Positions 16,761-25,798 of a stretch of 64,000 bases of DNA are shown one piece after another. The first letter of the stretch is position 1. The number at the start of each line of letters is the position of its first letter. The DNA is from Pseudomonas sp. TTU2014-080ASC (GTDB lineage Bacteria > Pseudomonadota > Gammaproteobacteria > Pseudomonadales > Pseudomonadaceae): positions 434,001-498,000 of the forward strand of contig NZ_LKKK01000002.1 of NCBI RefSeq assembly GCF_001446935.1. Direction: 5' to 3'. Made by a program: the position numbers and the translations under genes. The notes beneath the pieces are model-generated. The model saw only the letters and a program-made list of their open reading frames with translations. It made no database searches and had not been told where the DNA came from.

Positions 16761-18122
16761 TCAGTTTGAAGACCGCATCAGGCGTGCGGTCTTCCACTCA
16801 AAGCCCAAGGTCAGGCCTATGGCCGCGCAGGCCAGGCCGCCCGCCAGTCCCCACCAGACGCCCTCAGCACCCCAGCCAAGCGGGAACGTCAGCACCCAAG
16901 CCAGCGGCGCGCCCACTCCCCAATAGCAGAAGAAGCCGACCAGAAAGGTGGTCTTGGCATCTTTCAGGCCACGTATTGCGCCCATGGCGATGCTTTGTAT
17001 GCCGTCAAACAGCTCAAACCAAGCGGCAACGGCCAGCATGGTGATAGCCAGAGCGACGACCTCACTGTAGTTGCTGTCTGACTTGTCGAGGAACAGGCCA
17101 ATCACCCACTGCGGGGCAAACCAGAACAGGCAGGCGACCGTCAGCATGCAAATGGCTCCCAGGCTGATGGACAGCCTTCCGGCAAGGCGGGCTTCGGCTA
17201 ACCGGCCGGCACCGTAATGCTGGCCGATACGGAAAGTCGCTGCATATGAAATGCCCACCGGAACCATGAATGCCACATAAACCGACATGATCGCGATCTG
17301 GTGTGCGGCCAGTTCATGGCTTCCCAGTGCGCCCATGCACAGGGCGGCAAAGGTAAACAGGCCGGCCTCCACGGCGTAGGTACCGCCGATGGGCAGACCG
17401 AGGCGTAATAACTCGCGGATGTCACTCACTTTCGGGCTGAACAGGCCACGGCTCAGCTGATACTCGCGATAGGCAGGGTGGCGGATGACATACCAGCCCA
17501 GCAGCAGTGCCATGCCTGTCATAACAATCGCCGTCACCAACCCGATCCCTGCCAGCCCCAGGTGAGGCAAGCCGAGCCAGCCTTTAATCAGTGCATAGTT
17601 CAGAACGAAGTTGGCAATCGCGCCGCCTACACTTATCGCCATCACAGGCCCGGGGTGTCCGATCGCGCTGGTAAAACCGCGCAACGTCATAAATGTCATG
17701 TAGCCGGGCAGGGCGAAAATCAGGGTCGATAGGAATTGAGTTGCGCCACTGATGTTCTGCTCCTGCTGGCCGGAGGCTTTCAACAGTGGCTCCAGATTCC
17801 ACAGTAGAACGGCACATAGCGCCGCCAGTCCCCAGCCCAGCCACAGACCGGCTTGCGTCAGGCGTGTTACGCCTTTTATGTCACCGGCACCATGACGAAT
17901 CGCCACAAGGCTGCCGACCGCAGCAATAACCCCGACACAGACAATCGACACGAAGTGATAGCTGGAGGAGCCCAGGCTGCCAGCCGCCAGTGCGTCCGGG
18001 CCAAGCATGCCCATCATCACTGTGTCGGTGAAGAGCATGATCACGTAAGCGAGTTGGGCGGCCACAAGCGGCAGCGCCAAGTGCAGGATGGCCCGCAGCT
18101 CGCGGTTAAGAAGAGTAGACAT
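16761..18122 (-). CDS. MATE-family multidrug/Na+ antiporter (NorM-like)
   Basis: A 453-residue membrane protein with about 12 transmembrane helices in two six-helix halves, starting MSTLLNRELRAILHLALPLVAAQLAY and including DTVMMGMLGPDALAAGSLG, the first-half MATE signature, and AAHQIAIMSVYVAFMVPVG in the second half. These exporters expel cationic drugs using Na+ or H+ gradients. A hairpin at 16768-16794 overlaps the last codons. It is divergent from the LysR regulator at 18261, which may control it. Confidence 0.93.
   Translation of the reverse strand: MSTLLNRELRAILHLALPLVAAQLAYVIMLFTDTVMMGMLGPDALAAGSLGSSSYHFVSIVCVGVIAAVGSLVAIRHGAGDIKGVTRLTQAGLWLGWGLAALCAVLLWNLEPLLKASGQQEQNISGATQFLSTLIFALPGYMTFMTLRGFTSAIGHPGPVMAISVGGAIANFVLNYALIKGWLGLPHLGLAGIGLVTAIVMTGMALLLGWYVIRHPAYREYQLSRGLFSPKVSDIRELLRLGLPIGGTYAVEAGLFTFAALCMGALGSHELAAHQIAIMSVYVAFMVPVGISYAATFRIGQHYGAGRLAEARLAGRLSISLGAICMLTVACLFWFAPQWVIGLFLDKSDSNYSEVVALAITMLAVAAWFELFDGIQSIAMGAIRGLKDAKTTFLVGFFCYWGVGAPLAWVLTFPLGWGAEGVWWGLAGGLACAAIGLTLGFEWKTARLMRSSN
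16768..16794. terminator. Hairpin between convergent carP-like and MATE genes
   Basis: GAAGACCGCA at 16768-16777 pairs perfectly with 16785-16794. It lies inside the last codons of the MATE gene and 16 bases after the carP-like stop, so it may serve both converging transcripts. No strong T-run. Confidence 0.55.
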
Positions 18123-18233
18123 GATGAGTTTCGCTCAGAAGAACTGGCTTGCCAGAGAACGGCGGTAAGCCAAGAATGATCCTATTCTCACAGGCTTTGT
18201 CAGCTCGGACAAAAGGATAAAAACCATGCAATT

Positions 18234-18250
18234 CATGACTAATACTCATG
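18234..18250. promoter_or_regulatory. Inverted repeat CATGA-N7-TCATG upstream of the LysR gene
   Basis: CATGA at 18234-18238 and TCATG at 18246-18250 are perfectly inverted with a 7-base gap, the symmetry expected of a LysR-type binding site (T-N11-A class). It ends 10 bases before the regulator start codon and 112 bases before the MATE start, consistent with self-control and possible control of the exporter. Confidence 0.5.
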
Positions 18251-18260
18251 GTTACATGTT

Positions 18261-19190
18261 ATGAGAGAGCGATTGCCACCGCTCTACGCCCTGCGTGCGT
18301 TCGAATCGGCTGCACGGCATGCGTCATTTACCCGTGCGGCTGAAGAACTGGCATTGACCCAGAGTGCGATCAGTCGTCACGTGCGAACACTCGAAGAGTA
18401 CTTCTCCTGCCGCTTGTTCGAGCGTCAGGGGCGCGCTTTGCAGCTGACGGAGTCGGGACGCATGTTGCTGCCGGGACTGATTGATGGATTTTCCTCCCTT
18501 GAGCGAGCCTGCAGCACACTGCGTACTGATGACGGCGTGCTGCGTCTTAAAGCACCGTCGACGCTGACCATGCGCTGGTTGCTGGCGCGGATCTCGCGTT
18601 ATCGCCTGGCTTCATCTGCTGAGGTGCAGCTGACCAGTGCCTGGATGGATGTGGATACCGTCGATTTCCAGCACGAGCCCTTTGACTGCGCCGTTCTGCT
18701 CAGCGAAGGCAACTTCCCGGCGGAGTGGGACAGTTACGAACTGTTCAGGGAGTGGTTGATTCCGGTGTGCGCGCCCGAAGCATTGGGTGAAAAAACGTGG
18801 GATCTGCTCCGCCTAAAACGTGCCGAGCTGCTGCACCCGACACCCGACCGCCGCGACTGGCGGCAATGGCTGCAGGCGATGGGGTTGGCAGATCAGGTCT
18901 CTCTCAAGGGTGGTCAGGTGTTCGACACGCTGGAGCTGGGCATGGTCGCGGCGGCTCGTGGTTATGGCGTGTCGATCGGTGACCTGGTGATGGTGGCCGA
19001 GGATGTTGCTCAAGGGCGTATGGGGCTGCCATTGCCCACCGCAGTTCCCAGTGGTTGCAGTTATTACCTGGTGTGGCCAAAAGGGCGACGGGGCGCTGAG
19101 CGGGTCGAAGGTTTGCGGGATTTTTTACTTGCGGAAGTGGCTGCAATACGTTTGCCCGAAGTTGCCTTCGCAGAAGTGAGTTTGGGTTGA
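18261..19190 (+). CDS. LysR-family regulator, GcvA-like
   Basis: A 309-residue regulator with the LysR winged helix-turn-helix in residues 5-65 (LYALRAFESAARHASFTRAA, LALTQSAISRHVRTLEEYF), and a C-terminal effector-binding domain. The PPLYALRAFE start and the YYLVWPKG element near the C-terminus place it in the GcvA/AmpR-like subgroup. It is divergent from the MATE gene with a 138-base shared spacer. The effector molecule cannot be told from sequence. Confidence 0.9.
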   Translation: MRERLPPLYALRAFESAARHASFTRAAEELALTQSAISRHVRTLEEYFSCRLFERQGRALQLTESGRMLLPGLIDGFSSLERACSTLRTDDGVLRLKAPSTLTMRWLLARISRYRLASSAEVQLTSAWMDVDTVDFQHEPFDCAVLLSEGNFPAEWDSYELFREWLIPVCAPEALGEKTWDLLRLKRAELLHPTPDRRDWRQWLQAMGLADQVSLKGGQVFDTLELGMVAAARGYGVSIGDLVMVAEDVAQGRMGLPLPTAVPSGCSYYLVWPKGRRGAERVEGLRDFLLAEVAAIRLPEVAFAEVSLG

Positions 19191-19498
19191 GTTCGTAAAA
19201 AATATTGGACTCTTTTCTGGTCGCTCGATAACCGATCCTTTGTGTTTTAGGCTTTTTATGGGCTTTTTCAGCCATCCTTAGGGCTGAGGTGGGCCGGGGC
19301 TTTGCTCGGATTTGTTTGACATATTAAACGGCAGTGGCAGACTGGCTGCACGGCTTCGGCTGGTGCGAAAGGGCTGTGAGCACCCTTTTTGGTCTTCATC
19401 AGAAGGCCGCTTTCAGGCACCGCCAGGCGAAAACAGGAAGGTACGACCCCGTCCCTCCTGCACAGCAATGGCAGGCCAAGCCTGCCCCAAGGTGATGT
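19191..19498 (+). promoter_or_regulatory. 308-base leader of the gamma-glutamyl-GABA hydrolase gene
   Basis: The spacer holds a GG-N10-GC element, TGGCAGACTGGCTGCA at 19335-19350, that resembles a sigma-54 -24/-12 promoter. It also holds an AAAGGG...CCCTTTTT hairpin near 19368-19390 and a perfect GGCAGGC-CAA-GCCTGCC hairpin at about 19471-19487, immediately before the AAGGTG ribosome site. The last could modulate access to the start codon. No ORF is supported. Confidence 0.4.
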
Positions 19499-20284
19499 AT
19501 GTCTAACAACAATACGAGCAAGCGCGCTGGCGCGCGGAAACCGGTAGTGCTGATGTCCATGGGAGCGCAGGAGCGCAAGGGACATGCTTACCAAGTCATG
19601 ACTCATAAATACATAACCCCACTTGTTGAGATTTCCGGCTGCGTACCGCTTCTGGCGCCTACCTGCTGCGGAATTGATGATCTCGAACAGTATCTGGATA
19701 TGGTAGATGGTGTTTATCTGACTGGCGCTGGCAGCAATATCGATCCGGTGCTGTACGGTCAGGAAAACAAAACCCCCGGCAAAGGCCAGGATCGTGATCG
19801 TGATGACTTCGACCTGCCACTGATCCGTGCTGCCCTGGCGCGCGGCCTGCCGCTGTTTGCCATCTGCCGCGGCATGCAGGAACTCAACGTTGCGCTGGGC
19901 GGTGATATCCACCAGAAGGTCTACGAGGTTCCGGGCTTCAATGATCACCGGGAAAATCCGGATGATCCGGTACCGGTTCAATATGCCGACAGCCACACCG
20001 TGCGCGCCGTGCCCGGCAGCTGGTTTGCTGAACTGATGGGCGAGGAGGCCTTCCCGGTGAACTCGCTGCATGGCCAGGGCCTGGATAAGCTGGGCGATGG
20101 CATCGAGCCTCTGGCGCACGCGGAAGATGGTTTGGTTGAGGCTATCCACCTGCCTCAGGCCAAAGCCTTTACCTTGGGTGTGCAATGGCACCCGGAGTGG
20201 CTGGCAACGCAGAACCCGCATTCGGTCAAAATCTTTACGGCATTCGGTGAAGCATGCCGTAAGCAGGCCCAAGGCGATCAGTAA
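19499..20284 (+). CDS. Gamma-glutamyl-gamma-aminobutyrate hydrolase family protein (PuuD/PauD-like, class I amidotransferase)
   Basis: A 261-residue class I glutamine amidotransferase of the peptidase C26 group. It has the nucleophile Cys in LFAICRGMQELNVALGG (about residue 122), the catalytic His and partner in GVQWHPEW (about 229-236), and NSLHGQGLDKLG. PuuD and the Pseudomonas PauD proteins release GABA from gamma-glutamyl-GABA in putrescine breakdown. No other polyamine genes are next to it, so the pathway assignment is by family. The ATG has AAGGTG upstream. Confidence 0.85.
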   Translation: MSNNNTSKRAGARKPVVLMSMGAQERKGHAYQVMTHKYITPLVEISGCVPLLAPTCCGIDDLEQYLDMVDGVYLTGAGSNIDPVLYGQENKTPGKGQDRDRDDFDLPLIRAALARGLPLFAICRGMQELNVALGGDIHQKVYEVPGFNDHRENPDDPVPVQYADSHTVRAVPGSWFAELMGEEAFPVNSLHGQGLDKLGDGIEPLAHAEDGLVEAIHLPQAKAFTLGVQWHPEWLATQNPHSVKIFTAFGEACRKQAQGDQ

Positions 20285-20305
20285 GCGCCAATTTGATGAT
20301 GGAAG

Positions 20306-20365
20306 GCGGCGCTGAATACACAGCGCCGCAGCGCCTTCGATAAAAAAGGCCCGCCGAAGCGGGCC
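20306..20365. terminator. Two stacked hairpins between convergent pauD-like and torF-like genes
   Basis: GCGGCGCTG at 20306-20314 pairs with 20321-20329, serving the rightward gene. GGCCCGC at 20348-20354 pairs with GCGGGCC at 20359-20365 around CGAA. The latter has a six-A run at 20342-20347, a U-tract on the leftward transcript, so it is a good terminator for the TorF gene. Confidence 0.85.
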
Positions 20366-20439
20366 TCCATTACACAGTCAATCTGCTGATAACTGCCATG
20401 GCAGGAGCCACAGGGTAAAACTGTGGAGCAAATCCTTTC

Positions 20440-21171
20440 TCAGAAGGATTTGCTGACCCCCACAACGACGGTGCCTGAGCAGATGTCGTCAAAGCCGTTG
20501 TAGTTGTAGCACTCGGTTTTGGACACGTCGGAATCAACGTAGCTGATGGACCAGTCAACGTTGAACATCGACTTGCTCAGGCCAATCTGCCATTCGTTGT
20601 AGCTGGAGCGCATTTTGCCGCTGCTGCTTTCCAGGGTGTCGTCTTTGAAGTCGATCTTGCCGTAGCGCACATCAAAACCGATGTCGTAGGGCAGGGTGGT
20701 TTCATAACCGACGAAGCTGTACAGGTAGCTCTGATTGTCGGCCAGGTCGTCGGCATAGTAGCCACCCACGTACACGCCATAAGCAGAGAACTTGGCGTAG
20801 GTTTCGTTGTAGTTCAGCGAACCTTCGCGTGGGTAGTCATATTTGTAGTGGGTCAGGTCGAGGCTGATGTCGTCAGTGATCTGCCAGTAGTAGCCGACGT
20901 AGTAGTCGATCTCCTGACGGGTTTTGCTGCCGTAACCGAAGTCCACGTTGGAGCTCCAGATACCGGCATACAGGCCGCTGGAGTGAGCCAGTGTCACGCC
21001 GCCCTGAATCGCCGGGTCGCCTTGAGTTTGCGACATGCCGCGTGAACGGTAATCGCTGTAGGCGCCAATGTTCACATCCAGGCTGAAGTCTTCGTTGATC
21101 TCGATGGCCTGACTCGCGCCCCACGGCAGCAACAACATACCGGCCATGCAGTGTTTCAACATACGATTCAT
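20440..21171 (-). CDS. TorF-family putative outer-membrane porin
   Basis: The 243-residue protein has a signal peptide (1-22, ending GASQA) and then a beta-barrel rich in Tyr, Gly and Asp. The N-terminal FSLDVNIGAYSDYRSRGMSQ followed by DPAIQGGVTLAHSSGLYAG (about 29-65) is the TorF family signature, and the C-terminus ends in Phe (VVGVSKSF) as outer-membrane barrels do. AGGAG precedes the ATG at 21171. TorF-type porins are thought to move small metabolites; the substrate is unknown. Confidence 0.88.
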   Translation of the reverse strand: MNRMLKHCMAGMLLLPWGASQAIEINEDFSLDVNIGAYSDYRSRGMSQTQGDPAIQGGVTLAHSSGLYAGIWSSNVDFGYGSKTRQEIDYYVGYYWQITDDISLDLTHYKYDYPREGSLNYNETYAKFSAYGVYVGGYYADDLADNQSYLYSFVGYETTLPYDIGFDVRYGKIDFKDDTLESSSGKMRSSYNEWQIGLSKSMFNVDWSISYVDSDVSKTECYNYNGFDDICSGTVVVGVSKSF

Positions 21172-21412
21172 ACAATGCTCCTAGTCTACTCGTTGTGTGC
21201 CGACATCTTCCTGACACGTCCCGTATCAACAGGGATGCCGTGTTATTGATTCCCCTGGGGGGAATCTTTCAGCCTTACGACGCTTCATGCGCTGTTTTAA
21301 GGCGTGAGTCTGCCTGCCAGGTGTTGAGCGGGGTTGCCGTCAGCACCTGGTACCGCTTAGCTCTGGTGGTGCCGGGACAAGCCCGGCAATTTCTCTATTT
21401 GATGTACCAGCC

Positions 21413-21861
21413 CTACGGCTGATCGCTGTTGTAGCGGGTTACCTGCTTCACCTCGCGGTAACTGTCGAACCCCCATTGCCCAGGCTCGCGTCCGATCCCG
21501 CTCTGCTTGTAGCCCCCCCACGGAGCTTCGGTGAAGGTCGGTTGCGAACAGTTGATCCAGATAATCCCCGCACGCAGTCCGCGGGAGAAACGCTCAGCCC
21601 GCGGTACATCGCGGGACATGACTGCCGCTGCCAGACCAAACGGTGAGTCGTTGGACAGACGGCAGGCTTCTTCTTCGGTATCGAACGGACGAATGCACAC
21701 TGCCGGGCCGAAGATTTCTTCGCACCAGATCCTGCTGTCCAGCGGTACGTCAGCAAAGATGGACGGCTCCAGGAAGTAGCCTTTTTTGATGAAGCTCTGG
21801 CGCGCATAGGCGCGAGCCATCGTCCGTCAATGTAGAGATGTTTATGGACGATTGGATTCAT
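21413..21861 (-). pseudogene. Aldehyde dehydrogenase remnant with large internal deletion
   Basis: The first 15 codons from ATG 21861 (MNPIVHKHLYIDGRW) are a normal aldehyde dehydrogenase N-terminus. Within a few codons, near 21815-21822, a different frame takes over and encodes a C-terminal aldehyde dehydrogenase piece of about 130 residues, with GYFLEPSIFADV, CEEIFGPAV, FGLAAAVMSRD and GGYKQSGIGRE. About 340 residues, including the NAD site and the catalytic Cys region, are missing and the two parts are out of frame. It cannot make an active enzyme. The C-terminal piece resembles betaine-aldehyde-type dehydrogenases. Confidence 0.85.
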
Positions 21862-22203
21862 GGCGGTTCTTGTTAATCCTGGCTAGTTAACTTCAACAAC
21901 AGACATCCGCCGGACTGGCTTCTGGGACTTAAGGCGCCGCAACATACGCTAATGATGCTGGGCTGTTCCCAATAGGGATGTGTTGCAAGCGACTGGAAAA
22001 TGGTTTTTTTGTTCCAGAAGCGACGCGGGCTTAGGAGTGGCCACCGCATATGGCCGTTCTGAACCGCTTGAGCAGCTGACTGCTGAGCTTGTGCGGCAAT
22101 ACCTGCACTTCAGAGGACACAGCCGAGGCTGGGCAAAATCCAGTCGTGTGAGTAAGGTCGCTCTCACCATGACGAATTACCACACGCGACTGGCAGGACA
22201 CAC
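21862..22203. other. 342-base gap between ALDH remnant and CBM9-like gene
   Basis: No ORF, tRNA or clear repeat is supported here. It presumably holds the leftover promoter of the aldehyde dehydrogenase and the promoter of the CBM9-like gene. A small TCCC-AATA-GGGA hairpin lies near 21967-21978. Confidence 0.4.
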
Positions 22204-22881
22204 GTGCACTACCTCATTCGTTACCTCGAAAATCCGGCCCCGCTTAGCGCCGATTGGCATGCCAGCCAATGGAAGAATGCGGAGGTGATCAACATCAACC
22301 AGTTCCGCATTGAAAGCAGCGACCATCGCCCGGTCGTCGAAGCCAAAATGCTCTACAGCGAGCAGGGCATACACGGCATCTTCCGCGTACAGGATCGCTA
22401 TGTACGCTGCGTGAAAACCCAGTTTCAGGACATGGTCTGCAACGACAGCTGCGTCGAGGTTTACTTCCATCCAAAGCCGGATGCAACAGAAGGCAACGGC
22501 TACATCAGCCTGGAAATGAGTGGCAACGGCACGCTGCTGAGTTACTACATCACTGACGCAGAGCGCGCCCCGGATGGTTTTAAAGCGTTCGTCAAACTCA
22601 CGCCTGAGCAAGGCCAGCAAATCCAAATCCGCAGCACCCTGCCTGCCATGGTTGAGCCGGAAATCACCGAACCCACCGAATGGTGCCTGGAATTCTTTAT
22701 GCCCTTCAGCTTGCTCGAAGAGTACGTCGGAGAACTCGGCCCCATCTCAGGCCAAACCTGGCGCAGCAACCTCTTCAAATGCGCCGACGAAACCTCCCAC
22801 CCGCACTGGGCCAGCTGGCAGCCCGTGCCGGAACTGAACTTCCATATGCCGGAGACGTTTGGGTGGGTGAGGTTTGAGTGA
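22204..22881 (+). CDS. CBM9-like (DOMON-fold) carbohydrate-binding family protein
   Basis: A 225-residue single-domain protein with no signal peptide. The pattern WKNAEVININQF (about 23-34), MLYSEQGIHGIFRVQDRYVR, CNDSCVEVYFHPKP (about 80-93) and NGYISLEMSGNGTLLSYYI matches the family 9 carbohydrate-binding-like domain, a beta-sandwich more often fused to glycosidases. Here it is free-standing. The start is a GTG at 22204 with AGGA six bases upstream. The lack of a secretion signal makes a polysaccharide-binding role outside the cell doubtful. No neighbour suggests a pathway. Confidence 0.65.
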   Translation: MHYLIRYLENPAPLSADWHASQWKNAEVININQFRIESSDHRPVVEAKMLYSEQGIHGIFRVQDRYVRCVKTQFQDMVCNDSCVEVYFHPKPDATEGNGYISLEMSGNGTLLSYYITDAERAPDGFKAFVKLTPEQGQQIQIRSTLPAMVEPEITEPTEWCLEFFMPFSLLEEYVGELGPISGQTWRSNLFKCADETSHPHWASWQPVPELNFHMPETFGWVRFE

Positions 22882-22930
22882 AGTGAAGCGGGGCGCGTGG
22901 ACAAGCCGCCCATGCGCCGCAGACGATGGA

Positions 22931-24564
22931 TTAAACCCGGAACTGGCCGAGTAACTGATTTAACTGCTCCGCCAGCTTGGCCAGATTGCGTGCCGCCTCA
23001 CTGGATTGCTGCGCGGCATGCACATTCTCATGGGTCAGGCCGGCTGCTTGAGTCACATTCTGGTTAATGTCCTCAACAACATGGCTTTGTTCCAGTGTGG
23101 CGCTGGCAATCGAGGTGTTGAGCCCGGTGAGATTGCGTAACGCATCAGTGATTTGTTGCAGGCTGGCTCCGGCTTGCGTTGCTTGCTCAATAGTCAGCTG
23201 CGAAGCATGACTGCTGTCGTTGATTACCTTAACCGCCGCCTCGGAATTGGCTTGCAGGCGCTCAATCATCTGCTGAATTTCGGCGGTGGACTTCTGTGTG
23301 CGTTGCGCCAGCAAGCGCACCTCATCGGCAACTACCGCAAAGCCACGGCCTTGCTCACCCGCCCGGGCCGCTTCAATTGCAGCGTTGAGTGCCAGCAAGT
23401 TGGTTTGCTCGGCGATTGAGCGAATTACCTCAAGCACGCTGCCAATCTGCGTGCTTTCCTGAGCCAGGCTTTGAATCACCTCGACTGCCTTGGTGATGGT
23501 CTCGGAAAGTTGATTGATCTGTTGCAGGCTGGTCTCGATATTGGCCTGGCCTTGCAACGCCTGCGCCTCAGCTGCGTGCACCTCAGAGGCAGCATGCTCA
23601 GCGCTTTTCGAGACATCCTGCACGGCATAGGTTACTTTGTTGATCGCCGTGGCGACCAATTCCATCTGCTCAGCCTGACGCTCGCTGTGGTGCTGGGTTT
23701 GCCCCGCAATCTGCCCGAGACTTTGCGCTGCAGAATCGAGCGTTTTAGCCGAGCTGAGAGACTGGCTGATGACGTTTCTGAACTTATTGGTGAAAGCATT
23801 GAAATGCGTGGCCAGCTCGGACACTTCATCGCGGCCATGGGTTTCCAGATTACGGGTTAGGTCACCGTCGCCGCTGGCGATATTGGCCATAGCGTTGACT
23901 GCTTGGCGCAAGGGGCGAGTGATGCTGTGTACGAGAAGTGTCATAAGCACACTCATCAGCAACACAATTCCCAGACCAACTAAAAGGCTTTGCAGAGCCC
24001 GGGATTGGAACTCGGCCTGGACGTCATCCACATAGATGCCTGAGCCAATTATCCAGCCCCACGGTTGAAACAACTCTACATAAGAAATCTTCGGCACAGG
24101 TTCGCTTGATCCGGGTTTAGGCCAACGGTAATTAACCTGGCCACTGCCCTGACATTTGCTGACACGCACCATTTCATTAAAGAGTGCGACGCCATCTGGG
24201 TCTTTGAAACCGGATAGGTTCTGGCCTTCCAGTTTGGGATTGGTCGGATGCATGACCATGACGGGCGTCAGATCATTGACCCAGAAATATTCCTGATCTT
24301 CATAACGCAAGTTGCGGACTGTTTCCAGCGCCTGCTTCTGTGCGTCTTCTCGGGATAGGGTGCCGGCACTTTCCAGGCTATGGAAGTGCTTCAGAATGCC
24401 TGTTGCGATTTGTACAACATGCTGAGTTTTTCACTCTTGGCCGAGTACAGGTTGGTGTGCATAGCGCTTAGCAGCAACGAGCCCTGAATGCCCAGCATGG
24501 CGATTGCAACGATAAGAATAAGCCACAAGCGACGGCTGATAGGCAGGCTGCGCAAGCTGTTCAT
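22931..24564 (-). pseudogene. Methyl-accepting chemotaxis protein with single Cache_2 sensor, frameshifted
   Basis: The start at 24564 (AAGG upstream) encodes a membrane segment (about 10-32) and runs to [12 protein letters not shown], then a stop at 24391-24393. A second frame continues from about 24418 with [12 protein letters not shown], the sCache_2 sensor ([36 protein letters not shown]), a second membrane segment, HAMP, and the cytoplasmic signalling tip ([20 protein letters not shown]). Ligands of related sCache_2 receptors are small carboxylates. Apart from the one break the gene looks complete, so the damage is recent or is a sequence error. Confidence 0.85.
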
Positions 24565-24760
24565 ACGGAAACCTTCCTTAAGATAACTGCACAAAAGTAC
24601 GAGATTTGCCGCTTATAGCCTAGTTTGCTGAAAACACCCTGCTCGACTTTAGGATAATTGAATGGCTAAAAGCCTCATTGCAGAGCGTTTCGATGCAAAT
24701 GGCAGCATTTTAAGGAAGGCTAATTTTCAGTATGCGTACATCTTCACGAGAAAAGCAGAA

Positions 24761-24820
24761 AATAGGACGGGTTTATTTTCTGGTGTGCGAGACGTGGATA
24801 AATAAATCCGTCCCCTTTTT
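24761..24820. repeat. Inverted repeat ending in a T-run
   Basis: The left arm AATAGGACGGGTTTATTTT (24761-24779) is the near-complement of AAATAAATCCGTCCCC and its T-run (24800-24820). The AAATAAATCCGTCCCC word recalls repeats linked to REP-associated tyrosine transposases, from memory. It may be a terminator for the leftward Sel1 gene's neighbour or a mobile repeat remnant. The gap 24595-24871 holds nothing else recognised. Confidence 0.5.
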
Positions 24821-24871
24821 TCTTAACGGACTTGGGCATGGACCCGCGTCGCTGAGAATTAACGCAATCAC

Positions 24872-25798
24872 TCATAACTCAGGTCTGCGATCCGGGTGTT
24901 CTGCATCAAAGCCCTGAGTCGGGTGCGGCGGCAAGGGATGGTCTTTCATTAAATCTGGGAAGCGCAGATTCGGATTCTCATCCAGTTGTCTCCAGAGGTC
25001 GCTATAAAGTTTGTGCAAAACAGGATCAGGTTTGTACCCAAAGTTATTAATAGGTTCAGGCTTCTCTGAGAATGCACCAACCAAAGCGTAAAACGCTATG
25101 GAACTACCCATTGATGCTGCTCGTTGGTAATAAAACAAAGACCGTGGTTTGTTTCTTTTAGCTGTGTCATAGAAGCTTGCAGTTTTCTCAATTGCATCAG
25201 GATTATCTTGTGCACCTGCACATCGGTAGTATTTCTCCGCCATATCATCGTCTTGTTTATCCCTTGGTAGCGCAAAAGCAAAATATTGACCAAGTTGTAC
25301 TTGCGCTAATGGGCTGCCTAATTGAGCTGCCTGAAACATATAAGAACTGGCCATACGATCTGACTTCAACATGCCTTTGCCTCGCTCTGCGGCCACGGCC
25401 CAGTTGTAATAACCCAGCGGCACTTTCAGCTCAACCATACGCTCGTAAAGCTCGAGCATTTTGTTGAGATCTTTTTCAACTCCGGGTTGGCCGGGCCAGC
25501 CAGTACGGTATAGACCTGCTAGGTTATGCATGGCCTTCCAGTGGTCTTTGGCTATGGCTTTTTCATAAAGCCCAACGATGGTGGGCCAATCTTTTACACC
25601 GCGTGCTTTTTCCAACGCACGGGCTTGTTTGAACCACTGATCCGCTTGTGGGTCCAGCGGTGGGTTATGGTCTTTTTCGTAAGCGCAGGTAAAGGTTGGG
25701 TAAGCCATGGCAGGGGCTCCATTCAATAAATATAAAAGTACAAGGGCCACACATGCAGCGGCATTAGTCCATAGCCTTGGCATACGGCGTCTCCACAT
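24872..25798 (-). CDS. Sel1-repeat protein, probable Tli5-type immunity to the adjacent phospholipase
   Basis: This protein of 308 residues (303 if the second Met at 25783 is the start) has a signal peptide ending APAMA (about 29-33) and Sel1-like helical repeats: KAMHNLAGLYRTGWPG, PLGYYNWAVAAERGKG, SPLAQVQLGQYFAFALP and NPDAIEKTASFYDTAK. Its start overlaps the end of the phospholipase gene by up to 35 bases. In P. aeruginosa, Sel1-type periplasmic proteins next to pldB neutralise the lipase, and the same role is inferred here. Only one copy is present. Confidence 0.8.
   Translation of the reverse strand: MWRRRMPRLWTNAAACVALVLLYLLNGAPAMAYPTFTCAYEKDHNPPLDPQADQWFKQARALEKARGVKDWPTIVGLYEKAIAKDHWKAMHNLAGLYRTGWPGQPGVEKDLNKMLELYERMVELKVPLGYYNWAVAAERGKGMLKSDRMASSYMFQAAQLGSPLAQVQLGQYFAFALPRDKQDDDMAEKYYRCAGAQDNPDAIEKTASFYDTAKRNKPRSLFYYQRAASMGSSIAFYALVGAFSEKPEPINNFGYKPDPVLHKLYSDLWRQLDENPNLRFPDLMKDHPLPPHPTQGFDAEHPDRRPEL

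Noticed and set aside
19268-20272. 334-codon open frame on the minus strand
   Set aside because: Mirror frame of the pauD-like gene; composition rich in Arg, His and Gln as in shadow frames, with no family features.
24732-24917. 61-codon open frame with an INKSVPFF-like end
   Set aside because: It only translates the inverted repeat at 24761-24820; no ribosome site or conserved domain.
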